Made by a program: the position numbers and the translations under genes
The notes under the pieces: generated by a model
The model's input: the letters and a program-made list of their open reading frames with translations, nothing else
Told to the model about the DNA's origin: nothing
The model's database searches: none
Assembly (NCBI GenBank): GCA_900314925.1
Contig: OMXC01000003.1
Location: 81,552-145,551 of the forward strand
Direction of reading: 5' to 3'
Length of the DNA: 64,000 nucleotides
Origin: an uncultured Bacteroidales bacterium
Lineage (GTDB): Bacteria > Bacteroidota > Bacteroidia > Bacteroidales > P3
Shown: positions 17,308 to 25,106 of the stretch, one piece after another
How the letters are laid out: the number at the start of each line of letters is the position of its first letter
How positions within the stretch are numbered: the stretch's first letter is position 1

Positions 17308-19128
17308 TCAGCGCCCTTTCCCTCTGAAGTGCTCGAACACCAACGACGCCTTTGCGGGACCTATGGCCGCCGTGAGGTCATCGAGGGTCTGCAGCTGTAT
17401 CTGCTTCACGCTGCCGAAACGCAGCAGCAGGTCGTGGGCGGTCTTCTCGCCGATGCCCGGTATGTCGGTCAGCACTGTGCGGAATGTCCCCTTGCTGCGC
17501 TTGTCCTTGTGGAAGGTGATGGCGAAACGGTGCACCTCGTTTTGTATCTGCTCCATGAGGTGAAACAACGGGTCGGTGGGTTTCAGCCCGACAACGGCCA
17601 CCTCTCCGCGGCCGTCGAAGCGCAGCAACTCATTTGTACGGTGGCTGTCGTCTTTGGCAAGTCCGGCTATTGGTATCGCCACCCCCACCTGCTGCAACGC
17701 CTTCTCGGCCACATGCATCTGCCCCTCGCCGCCATCGACGATAAGAAGGTCTGGCAGCGCGGCGCCAGACTCATGCAGGCGACGGTACCGTCGCTCGATG
17801 ACCTCGGCCATCGACGCATAGTCGTCAGGCCCTTCCACGCTCTTTATGTTGAACTTGCGGTACTCCTTGCGGTTGGGCTTGCCTGCCGTGAAGCGCACCA
17901 TGCCCGCTACAGGGTAGGCCCCCTGGATATTGGAGTTGTCGAAACACTCAATGTCCATAGGCATGGTGGGCAGGCCGAGGGCTCGCTGCAGACGCTCCAG
18001 CTGTTTTACAGCCTGCGGTGCCGCTTCGCCTTGCGTCAGCGCCCGCTGGTGGCGGCATTGCTTCTGGTAGCTCTCGACGTTGCGCAGCGACAGCTCCAGC
18101 AGCTTCCGGCGGTCGCCTCGTGGCTCCACGGTCTGCTTCAGGTAGTCTTCCGGCAGTTCCGCAACCTTCATCGGCAGCACTACCTCTGTTGCCGTGCTCT
18201 GTGTCTGCTCGTGCAGCGCCGGCACTACCGTCCCCAGTATCTCCTCCTCGCTCTCGTCGAGCTGCTTCTTTATCTCATTGCTTATGCTGTAGATGATGGC
18301 GCCGTGCTTCACACGCATGAAGTTGACGTAAGCATAGCGCTCGTCGCCTATGATGCTCACAACGTCCACATCCTTCACATTGGTGTCCACCACCGTGCTG
18401 CGTCCCTGATACTCCTCCAGCAGGTGTATCTTGCGCTTTACACCCTCAGCCTCCTCGAATCGCAGGTCGGCGGCAAGCGTGTACATCTGCCGCTTCAGCT
18501 CGTCGAGTATGTCGCCGAAGTCACCCTTGAGAATGCGGCGTATGTTCTCTATTGTGGCGTTGTACTCCTCGCGGCTCTGCTTGCCGGCGCACGGAGCACC
18601 GCAGAGCCCTATCTGGTGCTTCATGCAAGGGCGGTTGCCCATGATGTTGCACGTCCGGTAGGTGAAGAGCTGACGTATGATGTCCTGCAGCTCGCGCAAA
18701 ATGCGCCCATTGGGGTAGGGGCCGTAGTACTGCCCCTTGATATTGTGGCGCCGCGTGTATAGCAGGCGAGGGTACTCCTCGTCGGTGATGCAAAGATAAG
18801 GGTAGCTCTTGTCGTCCTTGAGCATCGAGTTATACCGCGGCTGGTAGCGCTTGATCAAGCTGTTCTCCAGCAGCAGGGCGTCAACCTCCGTGGCCACCAC
18901 CGTGACCCTGATGTCGTATATCGACCGCACCAGCATCTTAATCTTGGCGCTCTTGTCGTCGTAGTGAGAGAAGTAGCTGCTCACCCTGCGCTGCAGGTTG
19001 CGTGCCTTCCCCACATAGATGACCTTCCCGTCGGCATCGAGGTGCTGGTAGACACCCGGAGTCTCCGGTATCGTCTTGAGACGTAGCGCTATGCGGTCGA
19101 TGTTGGGGTTTATGCTCTGGTCAATCAC
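17308..19128 (-). CDS. uvrC: Excinuclease ABC subunit C
   Basis: 606 residues, normal length. By family it makes both incisions in nucleotide excision repair with UvrAB. Seen: the GIY-YIG-type nuclease (PGVYQHLDADGKVIYVGKAR, residues 25-44), a Cys-containing MGNRPCMKHQIGLCGAPC segment, the UvrB-interacting UVR region (DELKRQMYTLAADLRFEEAE), the RNase H-like C-terminal nuclease (IECFDNSNIQGAYPVAGMV, LLIVDGGEGQMHVA) and the terminal HhH (LTDIPGIGEKTAHDLLLRFG). The start is GTG, 6 bases after the gldH stop, so the two genes are probably co-transcribed. Confidence 0.95.
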   Translation of the reverse strand: MIDQSINPNIDRIALRLKTIPETPGVYQHLDADGKVIYVGKARNLQRRVSSYFSHYDDKSAKIKMLVRSIYDIRVTVVATEVDALLLENSLIKRYQPRYNSMLKDDKSYPYLCITDEEYPRLLYTRRHNIKGQYYGPYPNGRILRELQDIIRQLFTYRTCNIMGNRPCMKHQIGLCGAPCAGKQSREEYNATIENIRRILKGDFGDILDELKRQMYTLAADLRFEEAEGVKRKIHLLEEYQGRSTVVDTNVKDVDVVSIIGDERYAYVNFMRVKHGAIIYSISNEIKKQLDESEEEILGTVVPALHEQTQSTATEVVLPMKVAELPEDYLKQTVEPRGDRRKLLELSLRNVESYQKQCRHQRALTQGEAAPQAVKQLERLQRALGLPTMPMDIECFDNSNIQGAYPVAGMVRFTAGKPNRKEYRKFNIKSVEGPDDYASMAEVIERRYRRLHESGAALPDLLIVDGGEGQMHVAEKALQQVGVAIPIAGLAKDDSHRTNELLRFDGRGEVAVVGLKPTDPLFHLMEQIQNEVHRFAITFHKDKRSKGTFRTVLTDIPGIGEKTAHDLLLRFGSVKQIQLQTLDDLTAAIGPAKASLVFEHFRGKGR

Positions 19129-19134
19129 CGGCTC

Positions 19135-19623
19135 CTACAGGTCTTTGTAGTCTATCTTGGTGTTCTCCACCGTGAGACGCAGACTGCTGACACCCTCAAG
19201 GTCATACTGGCTTGTAGCCTGTCCTATCTCCACGCGGTATTCACCCTTGGCGTTGAAGCTGAACAGCGTGCGTATGCGTGACGTCACCTGCCGCCTCTCG
19301 CCGACGATCTCGCCTTTCCAGCGGCCATTCTCCTTGAGGGGCACTGAGGCGTAGAACATACGGCGCTCTCCGGCTGGAGAGTAGATGTTGACGGTAATGG
19401 GCAGCAGGCTGTAGCGGAACACCGCAGTGTCGGCCGCAATGGTAACATCGATATTGTAGTAGTCGTCGGTGTTGGCCACGTTCACTTCAAACACCTCGGG
19501 CGTAAAGCGGTTCCACACATCGCCCGCAAAGGTGCGCTCTTCGTCAATGATATTCTTGCTCCCGCAGCCCGTGCAGAGCAGTATGCCCAAAAGCAATAGA
19601 GTATTTATAGTCTTTTTCATCAT
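19135..19623 (-). CDS. gldH: Gliding motility-associated lipoprotein GldH
   Basis: 162 residues. The lipobox is LLGILLCTGC (Cys near residue 20). The remainder (IIDEERTFAGDVWNRFTPEVF, YYNIDVTIAADTAVFRYSLLPI, GRWKGEIVGERRQVTSR, GEYRVEIGQATSQYDLEGV) follows the GldH pattern: a short beta-rich domain. In Bacteroidota GldH is an outer-membrane-directed lipoprotein linked to gliding and type 9 secretion; in non-gliding gut species its role is not settled. A T9SS-sorted protein is encoded two genes upstream, which agrees with this context. Confidence 0.82.
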   Translation of the reverse strand: MMKKTINTLLLLGILLCTGCGSKNIIDEERTFAGDVWNRFTPEVFEVNVANTDDYYNIDVTIAADTAVFRYSLLPITVNIYSPAGERRMFYASVPLKENGRWKGEIVGERRQVTSRIRTLFSFNAKGEYRVEIGQATSQYDLEGVSSLRLTVENTKIDYKDL

Positions 19624-19660
19624 ATCAACTTATCAACCTATCAACTTATCAACCTATCAA
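19623..19660. repeat. TATCAACTTATCAACC tract spanning the asd 3' end and gldH spacer
   Basis: Five units of TATCAAC(C/T) fill the space between the asd stop and the gldH start, and run into asd so that its last residues (LIG) and TGA stop are repeat-encoded. Confidence 0.8.
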
Positions 19661-20629
19661 ATTCTCCATAATCTGCACGGCGTTGGTGGCGGCGCCTTTG
19701 CGTATGTTATCGGCCACAACCCACATGTTCAGTGACCGTGGCTGCGAGAAGTCGCGTCTCAGTCGCCCCACCCACACCTCGTCGCGATGGTGTGACAGTA
19801 TGGGCATCGGGTATTCATTCCTGGCGGGATTGTCGTAGAGTATCACACCCGGGGTGCCGGCTATCAGGCTGCGCACCTCGTCGAGGTCGTAGTCCTCGCG
19901 CAACTCCACGTTGACGGCCTCGCTGTGGCCACCCACTACGGGCACGCGCGCCACCGTGGCCGTGATCTGTATGTCCGGGTCACCGAATATCTTGCGCGTC
20001 TCGTTCACAAGCTTCTGCTCCTCGGTGGTGTAGCCGTCTTCCTGGAAGTCCCCGCCGTGGGGGAACAGGTTGCGGTGTATCTGGTAGGGGTAGGCCGTCT
20101 CCGACGGCTTCTCGCCGCGCTCCTCGGCTTCCAGCTGGCGCACAGCTTTGATGCCGGTGCCTGTGATGCTCTGGTAGGTGGCTATCACCAAGCGGCGTAT
20201 GCCGTAGCGGCGCTCCAGCGCCGAGAGGGCCAGCACCATCTGTATGGTGCTGCAGTTGGGGTTGGCGATGATGCGGTCGCCGGCCTTCACGGCGTCGATG
20301 TTCACTTCCGGCACCACCAGCGGCTTGTCGGCATCCTTGCGCCATGCCGAACTGTTGTCAATCACCGTGGTGCCTGCTGCGGCGAACAGCGGCGCATACT
20401 GGCGCGAGGCTGCCGCGCCTGCCGAGAAGATGGCGTACCGTGGGCGCGCAGCTATGGCGTCGTCCACAGAGACCACCGTCAGCTCCCTGCCGGCGAAGGC
20501 TATCCGTTTGCCGACACTCTTGGGCGAGGCGGCGGCTATTATCTCTTCTTTGCCGAAGCCACGTTCTTCGAGCACCGTGAGCATCTCGCGCCCTACGAGC
20601 CCCGTGGCTCCCACTACAGCAATCTTCAT
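19649..20629 (-). CDS. asd: Aspartate-semialdehyde dehydrogenase
   Basis: 326 residues from ATG at 20629. By family it reduces aspartyl phosphate to the semialdehyde for lysine, threonine, methionine and diaminopimelate synthesis. Seen: the NADP loop VVGATGLVGREML (residues 4-16), the catalytic Cys in IIANPNCSTIQMV, the substrate Arg/His region GGHSEAVNVEL, and RNEYPMPILSHHRDEVWVGRLR. An open frame continues 27 residues upstream but is purely repeat-encoded (HFSLNTKHFSLNTKH), so I exclude it. The 3' end also lies in a repeat tract, so the gene is flanked by repeats on both sides. Confidence 0.93.
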   Translation of the reverse strand: MKIAVVGATGLVGREMLTVLEERGFGKEEIIAAASPKSVGKRIAFAGRELTVVSVDDAIAARPRYAIFSAGAAASRQYAPLFAAAGTTVIDNSSAWRKDADKPLVVPEVNIDAVKAGDRIIANPNCSTIQMVLALSALERRYGIRRLVIATYQSITGTGIKAVRQLEAEERGEKPSETAYPYQIHRNLFPHGGDFQEDGYTTEEQKLVNETRKIFGDPDIQITATVARVPVVGGHSEAVNVELREDYDLDEVRSLIAGTPGVILYDNPARNEYPMPILSHHRDEVWVGRLRRDFSQPRSLNMWVVADNIRKGAATNAVQIMENLIG

Positions 20630-20632
20630 GAT

Positions 20633-20765
20633 TAAGTGTTTAGTGTTAAGTGAGAAGTGTTTAGTGTTAAGTGAGAAGTGGTAAGTGTGAAGTGTGAAGT
20701 TGGCAGCCACTTACCACTTCACACTTATCACTTCACACTTATCGCTTACCACTTCACACTTCTCA
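20633..20765. repeat. Head-to-head GTTAAGTG / CACTTAC repeat block between the T9SS protein gene and asd
   Basis: The left half has AAGTGTTTAGTGTTAAGTGAG-like units; after the hinge TGGCAGCC (about 20700-20707) the right half has CACTTACCACTTCACACTTAT-like units, the reverse complement of the left. The RNA could form a long imperfect hairpin between a gene end and the next gene start. Confidence 0.8.
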
Positions 20766-20771
20766 CAGATT

Positions 20772-23354
20772 TTATCTTATCAGTGTCACCGTGCCGTGCA
20801 TGCTCTGCGTCTGGCGCGGGTTGTGGGTGGTGGTGTAGTTGATGATGTACACGTAGGCGCCTTGCTGGCAGGGGTTGCCGTTGAGGTCGCGGCCGTCCCA
20901 TCCGCAGTCCACACCCGTGCAGTGCGCCATGACGCGTCCCTGACGGTCATATATCCACATCTCCTGCATCACCGTGTTGAGGCTCTGCGAGCGGAATATG
21001 TTGTTGCCTTCGGGGTTGTCGGGCATGAAGGCCGTGGGCACGTACATCGTCTCCTTGTGCATGGGCAGGTAGAGGTGCGCCGTGTCGAGGCATCCGTAGG
21101 GGCTTGCGGCTATGAGCCAGATGTTGGCCTCCGAGATGCTGTCGGGTATGGTGTAGTACACCATGGCCTCGCTGCTTTCGCGCATGATGGTGTCGCCGTT
21201 GGCATCCTTGCCCACAGGCAGCAGCCACACGCGGCTGTTGCCGCCGGTGGAGATGTCGTTGAGCATGGCTTCCATGTTGTCGTAGGTGAATTCCTCCACG
21301 TCGCTCTGTATGCGTGCTTTCAGCGGGTACACCACCAGCTCGAGCTGCACAATCGAGTCGCAGCCGTAGCGGTTCTGCAACCGCACGGTGTCGGCCGACG
21401 CTGTGGCCCAGTTGCTTTCGGTATAGGTGCGCCCGTTGCGCCACGTGAAATCGCGGCAGGTCTCCTGGTGATCTATGTTGTAGCTCACGTCGTAGACCGT
21501 CAGGTGCAGGTGCACGGTGGAGTCGCATCCCGGCGCCGATTGCAGGCGGGCCACCGGCTGGTCCGTGTTCGTCGTGTACTGGTTGCCGTCGGCAGGCCAT
21601 GTGTAGACCTGTCCGTTGCAGATGCCCGCCTCGTTGATGGTGTCGAATATTGGGTAGACCCTCACCATGAAAGTGTCAAAGTTGGAGCAGCGGTTGCTGA
21701 AGTAGACGACACCGAGCACACGAATGGAGTCAATATGGTTGCGCGGCAGGGTGTCGTAGCGCGGGTCCGGCTTGATGGATATGATGCGGTCGTTGTCCTG
21801 CAGCTCGTACATGCTTGCCGGCAGGGTGATGCGGCGGCCGTTCAGTATGCGCTCCACGCGCCACTGTATGGTGTCGGCGCCACCTGAGTAATGCAGCTGC
21901 AGGGCCGCAGTCTGACCGTTGCAGATGTCTATGCGGCGCGAAGTGTCGGGCTGCGGGGTGATGGACTTCAGCGCAAGGCTTTTAACCGTGTCTATACCAA
22001 TACTTATCGTGTCGTACTTGATATATGGCACACCCTCGGCGTTGAAAAAGCGAAGGCAGCACACGAAGCGCGAGGGCTCGTTGATGTTCTTGATGATGAG
22101 ATGTGTGCGTGTCGGGTGAATAGGGTCGTAGTCGGGTTGGCTCGAGATATCGTGCATGGGAGTGTAGTAGTAGTTTGGGTCACCGGCATTTGTTGTTATC
22201 ATAATGCTGTCGCGACCGTCGTCGAAGATGCGGTACCACTGCAGCGTGCGCGATGCTTCGCCAAGGGGAGTGAAACGGTAGGCTATGGAGTCCATACTGT
22301 TGGCGTTGACAGTGACGTTGATGGTAGTGTCACGTCCGTCAGGGGTTGTCACCGTCATGTGGTCGGTGATGGTGGTGCCGCACTGCAGGCTGTTCCATCC
22401 CGTGGGGGTGAAGAAAGCCGGCGAACCGTTGACGACATACATGTTGGGATCACCCACTGCGCCTTTCACCTGTGGCACACCCGTTGCGTTCTGTATGCCA
22501 ACCAACCCCTTGCCGGCGCATGTGCCGGCTGTGCAGCTGCGGTGCTTGATGTGCACCTCGATAATGTTCGAGCCCTCGTAGCAGGCTATCTGATAGGTCT
22601 GGCGATTGTCGGTCTGGCTGTTGTAGAGAGGGACGTCGTTCCACGAGGCAATGATGACTCGACAGTGTTCGTCGTCGGGGCTGGAGATGACGCCGTAGTA
22701 GATGCCTTGGTTGCCGCTGATGGTACTGGTGAGTAAGTGGGTGTCTTGATAAACACCGTAGATGGCGTCACGCATGCAGTTGACACCGAAACCAAAAGGA
22801 ATGTCACCAGTGGCACTTGCCCACGGCAATGCTACAGGGCAAGACCAGTCGCACTTGTTGCCACTGGCATCGTAGAGGTTGTGCGAATCACAGAATGTCA
22901 CCACTCCGTTGTCACCCAAACGGAACTTCGTTTTGCGGATGCCGAAGAAGTAGAAAGGGAACTCGATGTTAACCGGGCTTGGTGCAAAATAGTCATCCAT
23001 GCTGATGTCCATCTTCTTCTTGTAGGGCGTGTCGTAGCCCGGGTAGTTCATGTAGAACGTCGGGTCTGGCGGGTTGTAGGGTATCATCTCCACCTTGTAC
23101 TGGCCCTTGAAATACTGTGTCGGAATATATGGCTCGGCCGTGAGCACCAAACTGCCGTTGTTAAAGCAGTTAATCACTGTATCCCACCCCTGCTGACTGT
23201 AGCGTGTAATGTGGTCGGTGCGTTCTTCTATAGTTATATTTGGGCACGGAAAGTTCAGATTGGTCTGCTCTTGCGCCATGGTGTTGCTGCCAATTGTCGA
23301 CGTAAGCGTAACCACCACTGCGGTGAATGCCCTGGTTATTAGTCTGCTATTCAT
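20772..23354 (-). CDS. Large secreted protein with T9SS type B C-terminal sorting domain
   Basis: 860 residues from ATG at 23354. It has a signal peptide (RLITRAFTAVVVTLTSTIGS, cleavage near TMAQ). The body is beta-rich with cell-surface/adhesin-like character, including paired segments such as DSTVHLHLTVYDVSY and DSIVQLELVVYPLKA preceded by CRDFTWRNGRTYTES. The last ~85 residues match the gliding motility-associated (CHU_C) type B sorting domain: AFMPDNPEGNNIFR, MWIYDRQGRVMAHC, WDGRDLNGNPCQQGAYVYII. By family such proteins cross the outer membrane through the type 9 system. Ligand or function unknown. The start is supported by a -7 box at 23377-23384. Confidence 0.85.
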   Translation of the reverse strand: MNSRLITRAFTAVVVTLTSTIGSNTMAQEQTNLNFPCPNITIEERTDHITRYSQQGWDTVINCFNNGSLVLTAEPYIPTQYFKGQYKVEMIPYNPPDPTFYMNYPGYDTPYKKKMDISMDDYFAPSPVNIEFPFYFFGIRKTKFRLGDNGVVTFCDSHNLYDASGNKCDWSCPVALPWASATGDIPFGFGVNCMRDAIYGVYQDTHLLTSTISGNQGIYYGVISSPDDEHCRVIIASWNDVPLYNSQTDNRQTYQIACYEGSNIIEVHIKHRSCTAGTCAGKGLVGIQNATGVPQVKGAVGDPNMYVVNGSPAFFTPTGWNSLQCGTTITDHMTVTTPDGRDTTINVTVNANSMDSIAYRFTPLGEASRTLQWYRIFDDGRDSIMITTNAGDPNYYYTPMHDISSQPDYDPIHPTRTHLIIKNINEPSRFVCCLRFFNAEGVPYIKYDTISIGIDTVKSLALKSITPQPDTSRRIDICNGQTAALQLHYSGGADTIQWRVERILNGRRITLPASMYELQDNDRIISIKPDPRYDTLPRNHIDSIRVLGVVYFSNRCSNFDTFMVRVYPIFDTINEAGICNGQVYTWPADGNQYTTNTDQPVARLQSAPGCDSTVHLHLTVYDVSYNIDHQETCRDFTWRNGRTYTESNWATASADTVRLQNRYGCDSIVQLELVVYPLKARIQSDVEEFTYDNMEAMLNDISTGGNSRVWLLPVGKDANGDTIMRESSEAMVYYTIPDSISEANIWLIAASPYGCLDTAHLYLPMHKETMYVPTAFMPDNPEGNNIFRSQSLNTVMQEMWIYDRQGRVMAHCTGVDCGWDGRDLNGNPCQQGAYVYIINYTTTHNPRQTQSMHGTVTLIR

Positions 23355-23376
23355 TTTTATGTCTATTTTCAAACTG

Positions 23377-23384
23377 CAAAGATA
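23377..23384 (-). promoter_or_regulatory. -7 box of the T9SS-sorted protein gene
   Basis: TATCTTTG followed by CAG on the minus strand, 23 bases before the ATG. No clear -33 TTTG; a T-rich stretch lies upstream. Confidence 0.55.
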
Positions 23385-23510
23385 CTTTTTTTTTCGCATA
23401 TAAGACGCGAACATGTGCGTTTTGTTACTGTCCGGCGAGAGATTTAACTATATTTAACAGTCGGACGGTTGGCTGCAAAGGGGGGTCGAGAACCTGTTTT
23501 TGGCATGGAG

Positions 23511-23612
23511 TCCCTTCGGACCCCCTACGGACCCCCTTCGGCCGTTCTTCAGTGGAAGGCCGAAGGAGGGCCGTAGAGGGGCCGAAGGGGGGCCGTAGGG
23601 GGTCCGTCCCTT
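23511..23612. repeat. G+C-rich palindromic element, copy 1
   Basis: Arms 23518-23543 and 23580-23605 pair over 26 bases with one mismatch and consist of CCCCCTACGGA / CCCCCTTCGGCC units. The core at 23539-23562 (CGGCCGTTCTTCAGT then GGAAGGCCG) is the exact reverse complement of the core of copy 3. It lies between the mltG stop and the promoter of the T9SS-sorted protein. Confidence 0.85.
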
Positions 23613-23623
23613 TTTTTTGACAT

Positions 23624-24631
23624 TTAGCGCTTGATGCCCATCCGCTCAAGGGCGCGGTGGTAGCGCGCGGCGTTGGCGTTGTGCTCGGCCAGGGTGGCGG
23701 CAAAGCGGTGGGTGCCGTCCAGCTTGTCGCTGGCGCAGAAGTAGATATAGTTGGTCTGCGGGGCGCCGATGACGGCTTTGACGCTGGCCGCTGAGGGCAG
23801 GCAGATGGGCTCCGGGGGGAGGCCGGTGTGCAGGTAGGTGTTGAAGGGCGACTCGGTGGCGAGGTGCTTGTTGAGTATGCGCCGCAGCGTGAAGTCGCCC
23901 ACGGCGTATTTCACCGTCGGGTCGGCCTGGAGGGGCATGCCTCGCTTGAGGCGGTTCAGGTAGACGCTGGCAATCAGCGGCTTCTCGGCGTTGTTGTTGG
24001 TCTCCTCCTCGACGATGGAGGCGAGGGTGATGATGTCGTGTGTGTTTAGAGGGTATTGGATAATGGGTAGCGTTTCTCCCCTGGCGCTGTCCACTACCCA
24101 CTTGCCGCTGCCCGCTGTCTGCTGCCAGAAGGCAGCATATTCTTTTCCCATGCGCCGCATGAACTTCTCGGGCGTGATGGTCCAGTAGAACTCATAGGTG
24201 TTGGGGCGTATGAGGTAGAAGCTGTCGAGGGTGACGTTGAAGTCGTCGTGCATGAGTTTTTTGTTGAGGTATTCGTTGAGCTGCTGCGGCAGGCGGAACT
24301 TGCCGATGGTGAGCCGTATGGGGTCTTGCTGGCCGTTGCGCAGTTTGCGGACGAGGGCAAGCTGTCGCATGTGGGGCTCGACGATGTAGCTGCCGGGGCG
24401 CACGTTCTGGTTCAGGCGCAGGGCACGGGCCATGAGGCTGAAGGTGGCTCCCGGCGCTATGCCGTTGGCCGAAAGGCTGTCGCACAGCGTTTTGTAATCG
24501 GTGCCTTCGGGCAGGTTGAGGCGCAGCGGTGTGCTGTTGGCGGTGGGGCGGCGCAGACCGAGGGCGCCAGCGATGCAGCCCGCCAGCACGGCGGCGAGGA
24601 CGAGGATTATGGCCAGGGTTTGTTTTTTCAT
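23624..24631 (-). CDS. mltG: Endolytic murein transglycosylase MltG
   Basis: 335 residues from ATG at 24631. By family it cuts nascent peptidoglycan strands at the inner membrane. Seen: one N-terminal membrane segment (LAIILVLAAVLAGCIAGALG), LysM-like N-domain, and the YceG core with LASIVEEETNNNAEKPLIASVYLNRL, which holds the catalytic Glu, GMPLQADPTVKYAVGD, SPFNTYLHTGLPPEPICLPSAASVKAVI and NYIYFCASDKLDGTHRFAATLAEH. All hallmark motifs are present. The ATG overlaps the stop of the acetyltransferase gene (ATGA). The upstream extension of the frame is an artefact of that overlap. Confidence 0.92.
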   Translation of the reverse strand: MKKQTLAIILVLAAVLAGCIAGALGLRRPTANSTPLRLNLPEGTDYKTLCDSLSANGIAPGATFSLMARALRLNQNVRPGSYIVEPHMRQLALVRKLRNGQQDPIRLTIGKFRLPQQLNEYLNKKLMHDDFNVTLDSFYLIRPNTYEFYWTITPEKFMRRMGKEYAAFWQQTAGSGKWVVDSARGETLPIIQYPLNTHDIITLASIVEEETNNNAEKPLIASVYLNRLKRGMPLQADPTVKYAVGDFTLRRILNKHLATESPFNTYLHTGLPPEPICLPSAASVKAVIGAPQTNYIYFCASDKLDGTHRFAATLAEHNANAARYHRALERMGIKR

Positions 24632-25029
24632 AGTATCAGTTGCATGCGTATAGTGTCGACGAAGTGGTTGTCGTATTCGAGCCACTCCTTGAAGTGGCCG
24701 CACTCGGTGTAGCCCGCCTTGCGGAAGAGGGCGAGTGAGGCGGTATTGATGGTGGCGATGTCTGCGTAGAGGCAGTGCAGCGTGCCGCGGTATTGGTCGG
24801 CCAGCGCCTGGAGCATGGCCAGGGCGTAGCCTTGGCGCCGGTGTTCGGTGGCCACCATGATGCCCACGGCAGCGCGCCGGTTGACGGGGTCGTAGGCGTA
24901 GAGATCCACGCAGCCGTAGGGCAGCGCGTAGAGGCGCAGCGTGCCGCTGCTGAGCGACGCGCCTTCCTCGGCCACCAGCTGCATCCGGTGCTTCATGTCA
25001 TGTGAAACATTGTTGCTACCCACCGCCAT
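24628..25029 (-). CDS. GNAT-family N-acetyltransferase, N-terminally short
   Basis: 133 residues. The acetyl-CoA motif A is clear (RRAAVGIMVATEHRRQGYALAML), followed by LYADIATINTASLALFRKAGYTECGHFKEWLEYDNHFVD, the typical GNAT C-terminal end. Related Bacteroidota enzymes have about 40-50 more residues at the N-terminus (the region before the DLYAYDPVNRRA strand). Here that part is missing or replaced by a short unrelated stretch, and a repeat tract (25032-25100) abuts the start. The protein may be truncated and non-functional, or a short variant. Substrate unknown. Confidence 0.75.
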   Translation of the reverse strand: MAVGSNNVSHDMKHRMQLVAEEGASLSSGTLRLYALPYGCVDLYAYDPVNRRAAVGIMVATEHRRQGYALAMLQALADQYRGTLHCLYADIATINTASLALFRKAGYTECGHFKEWLEYDNHFVDTIRMQLIL

Positions 25030-25031
25030 TG

Positions 25032-25100
25032 TCTTAACTTCTTAACTTTTTAACTTCTTTAACTTCTTGACTTCTTAACTTCTTAACTCCTTAACTCCTT
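25032..25100. repeat. CTTAACTTCTTAACTT tract between recG and the acetyltransferase gene
   Basis: About nine units of (A)ACTTCTT / AACTCCTT fill the spacer within a minus-strand operon. Confidence 0.8.
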
Positions 25101-25106
25101 CCCCAA

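Noticed and set aside
20630..20710. 27-residue N-terminal extension of Asd
   Set aside because: It is encoded by the repeat block and the family start (KIAVVGATG) fits the ATG at 20629.
23606..23620. T-run after palindromic element copy 1 as a plus-strand terminator
   Set aside because: No plus-strand gene lies upstream; both neighbours are on the minus strand.
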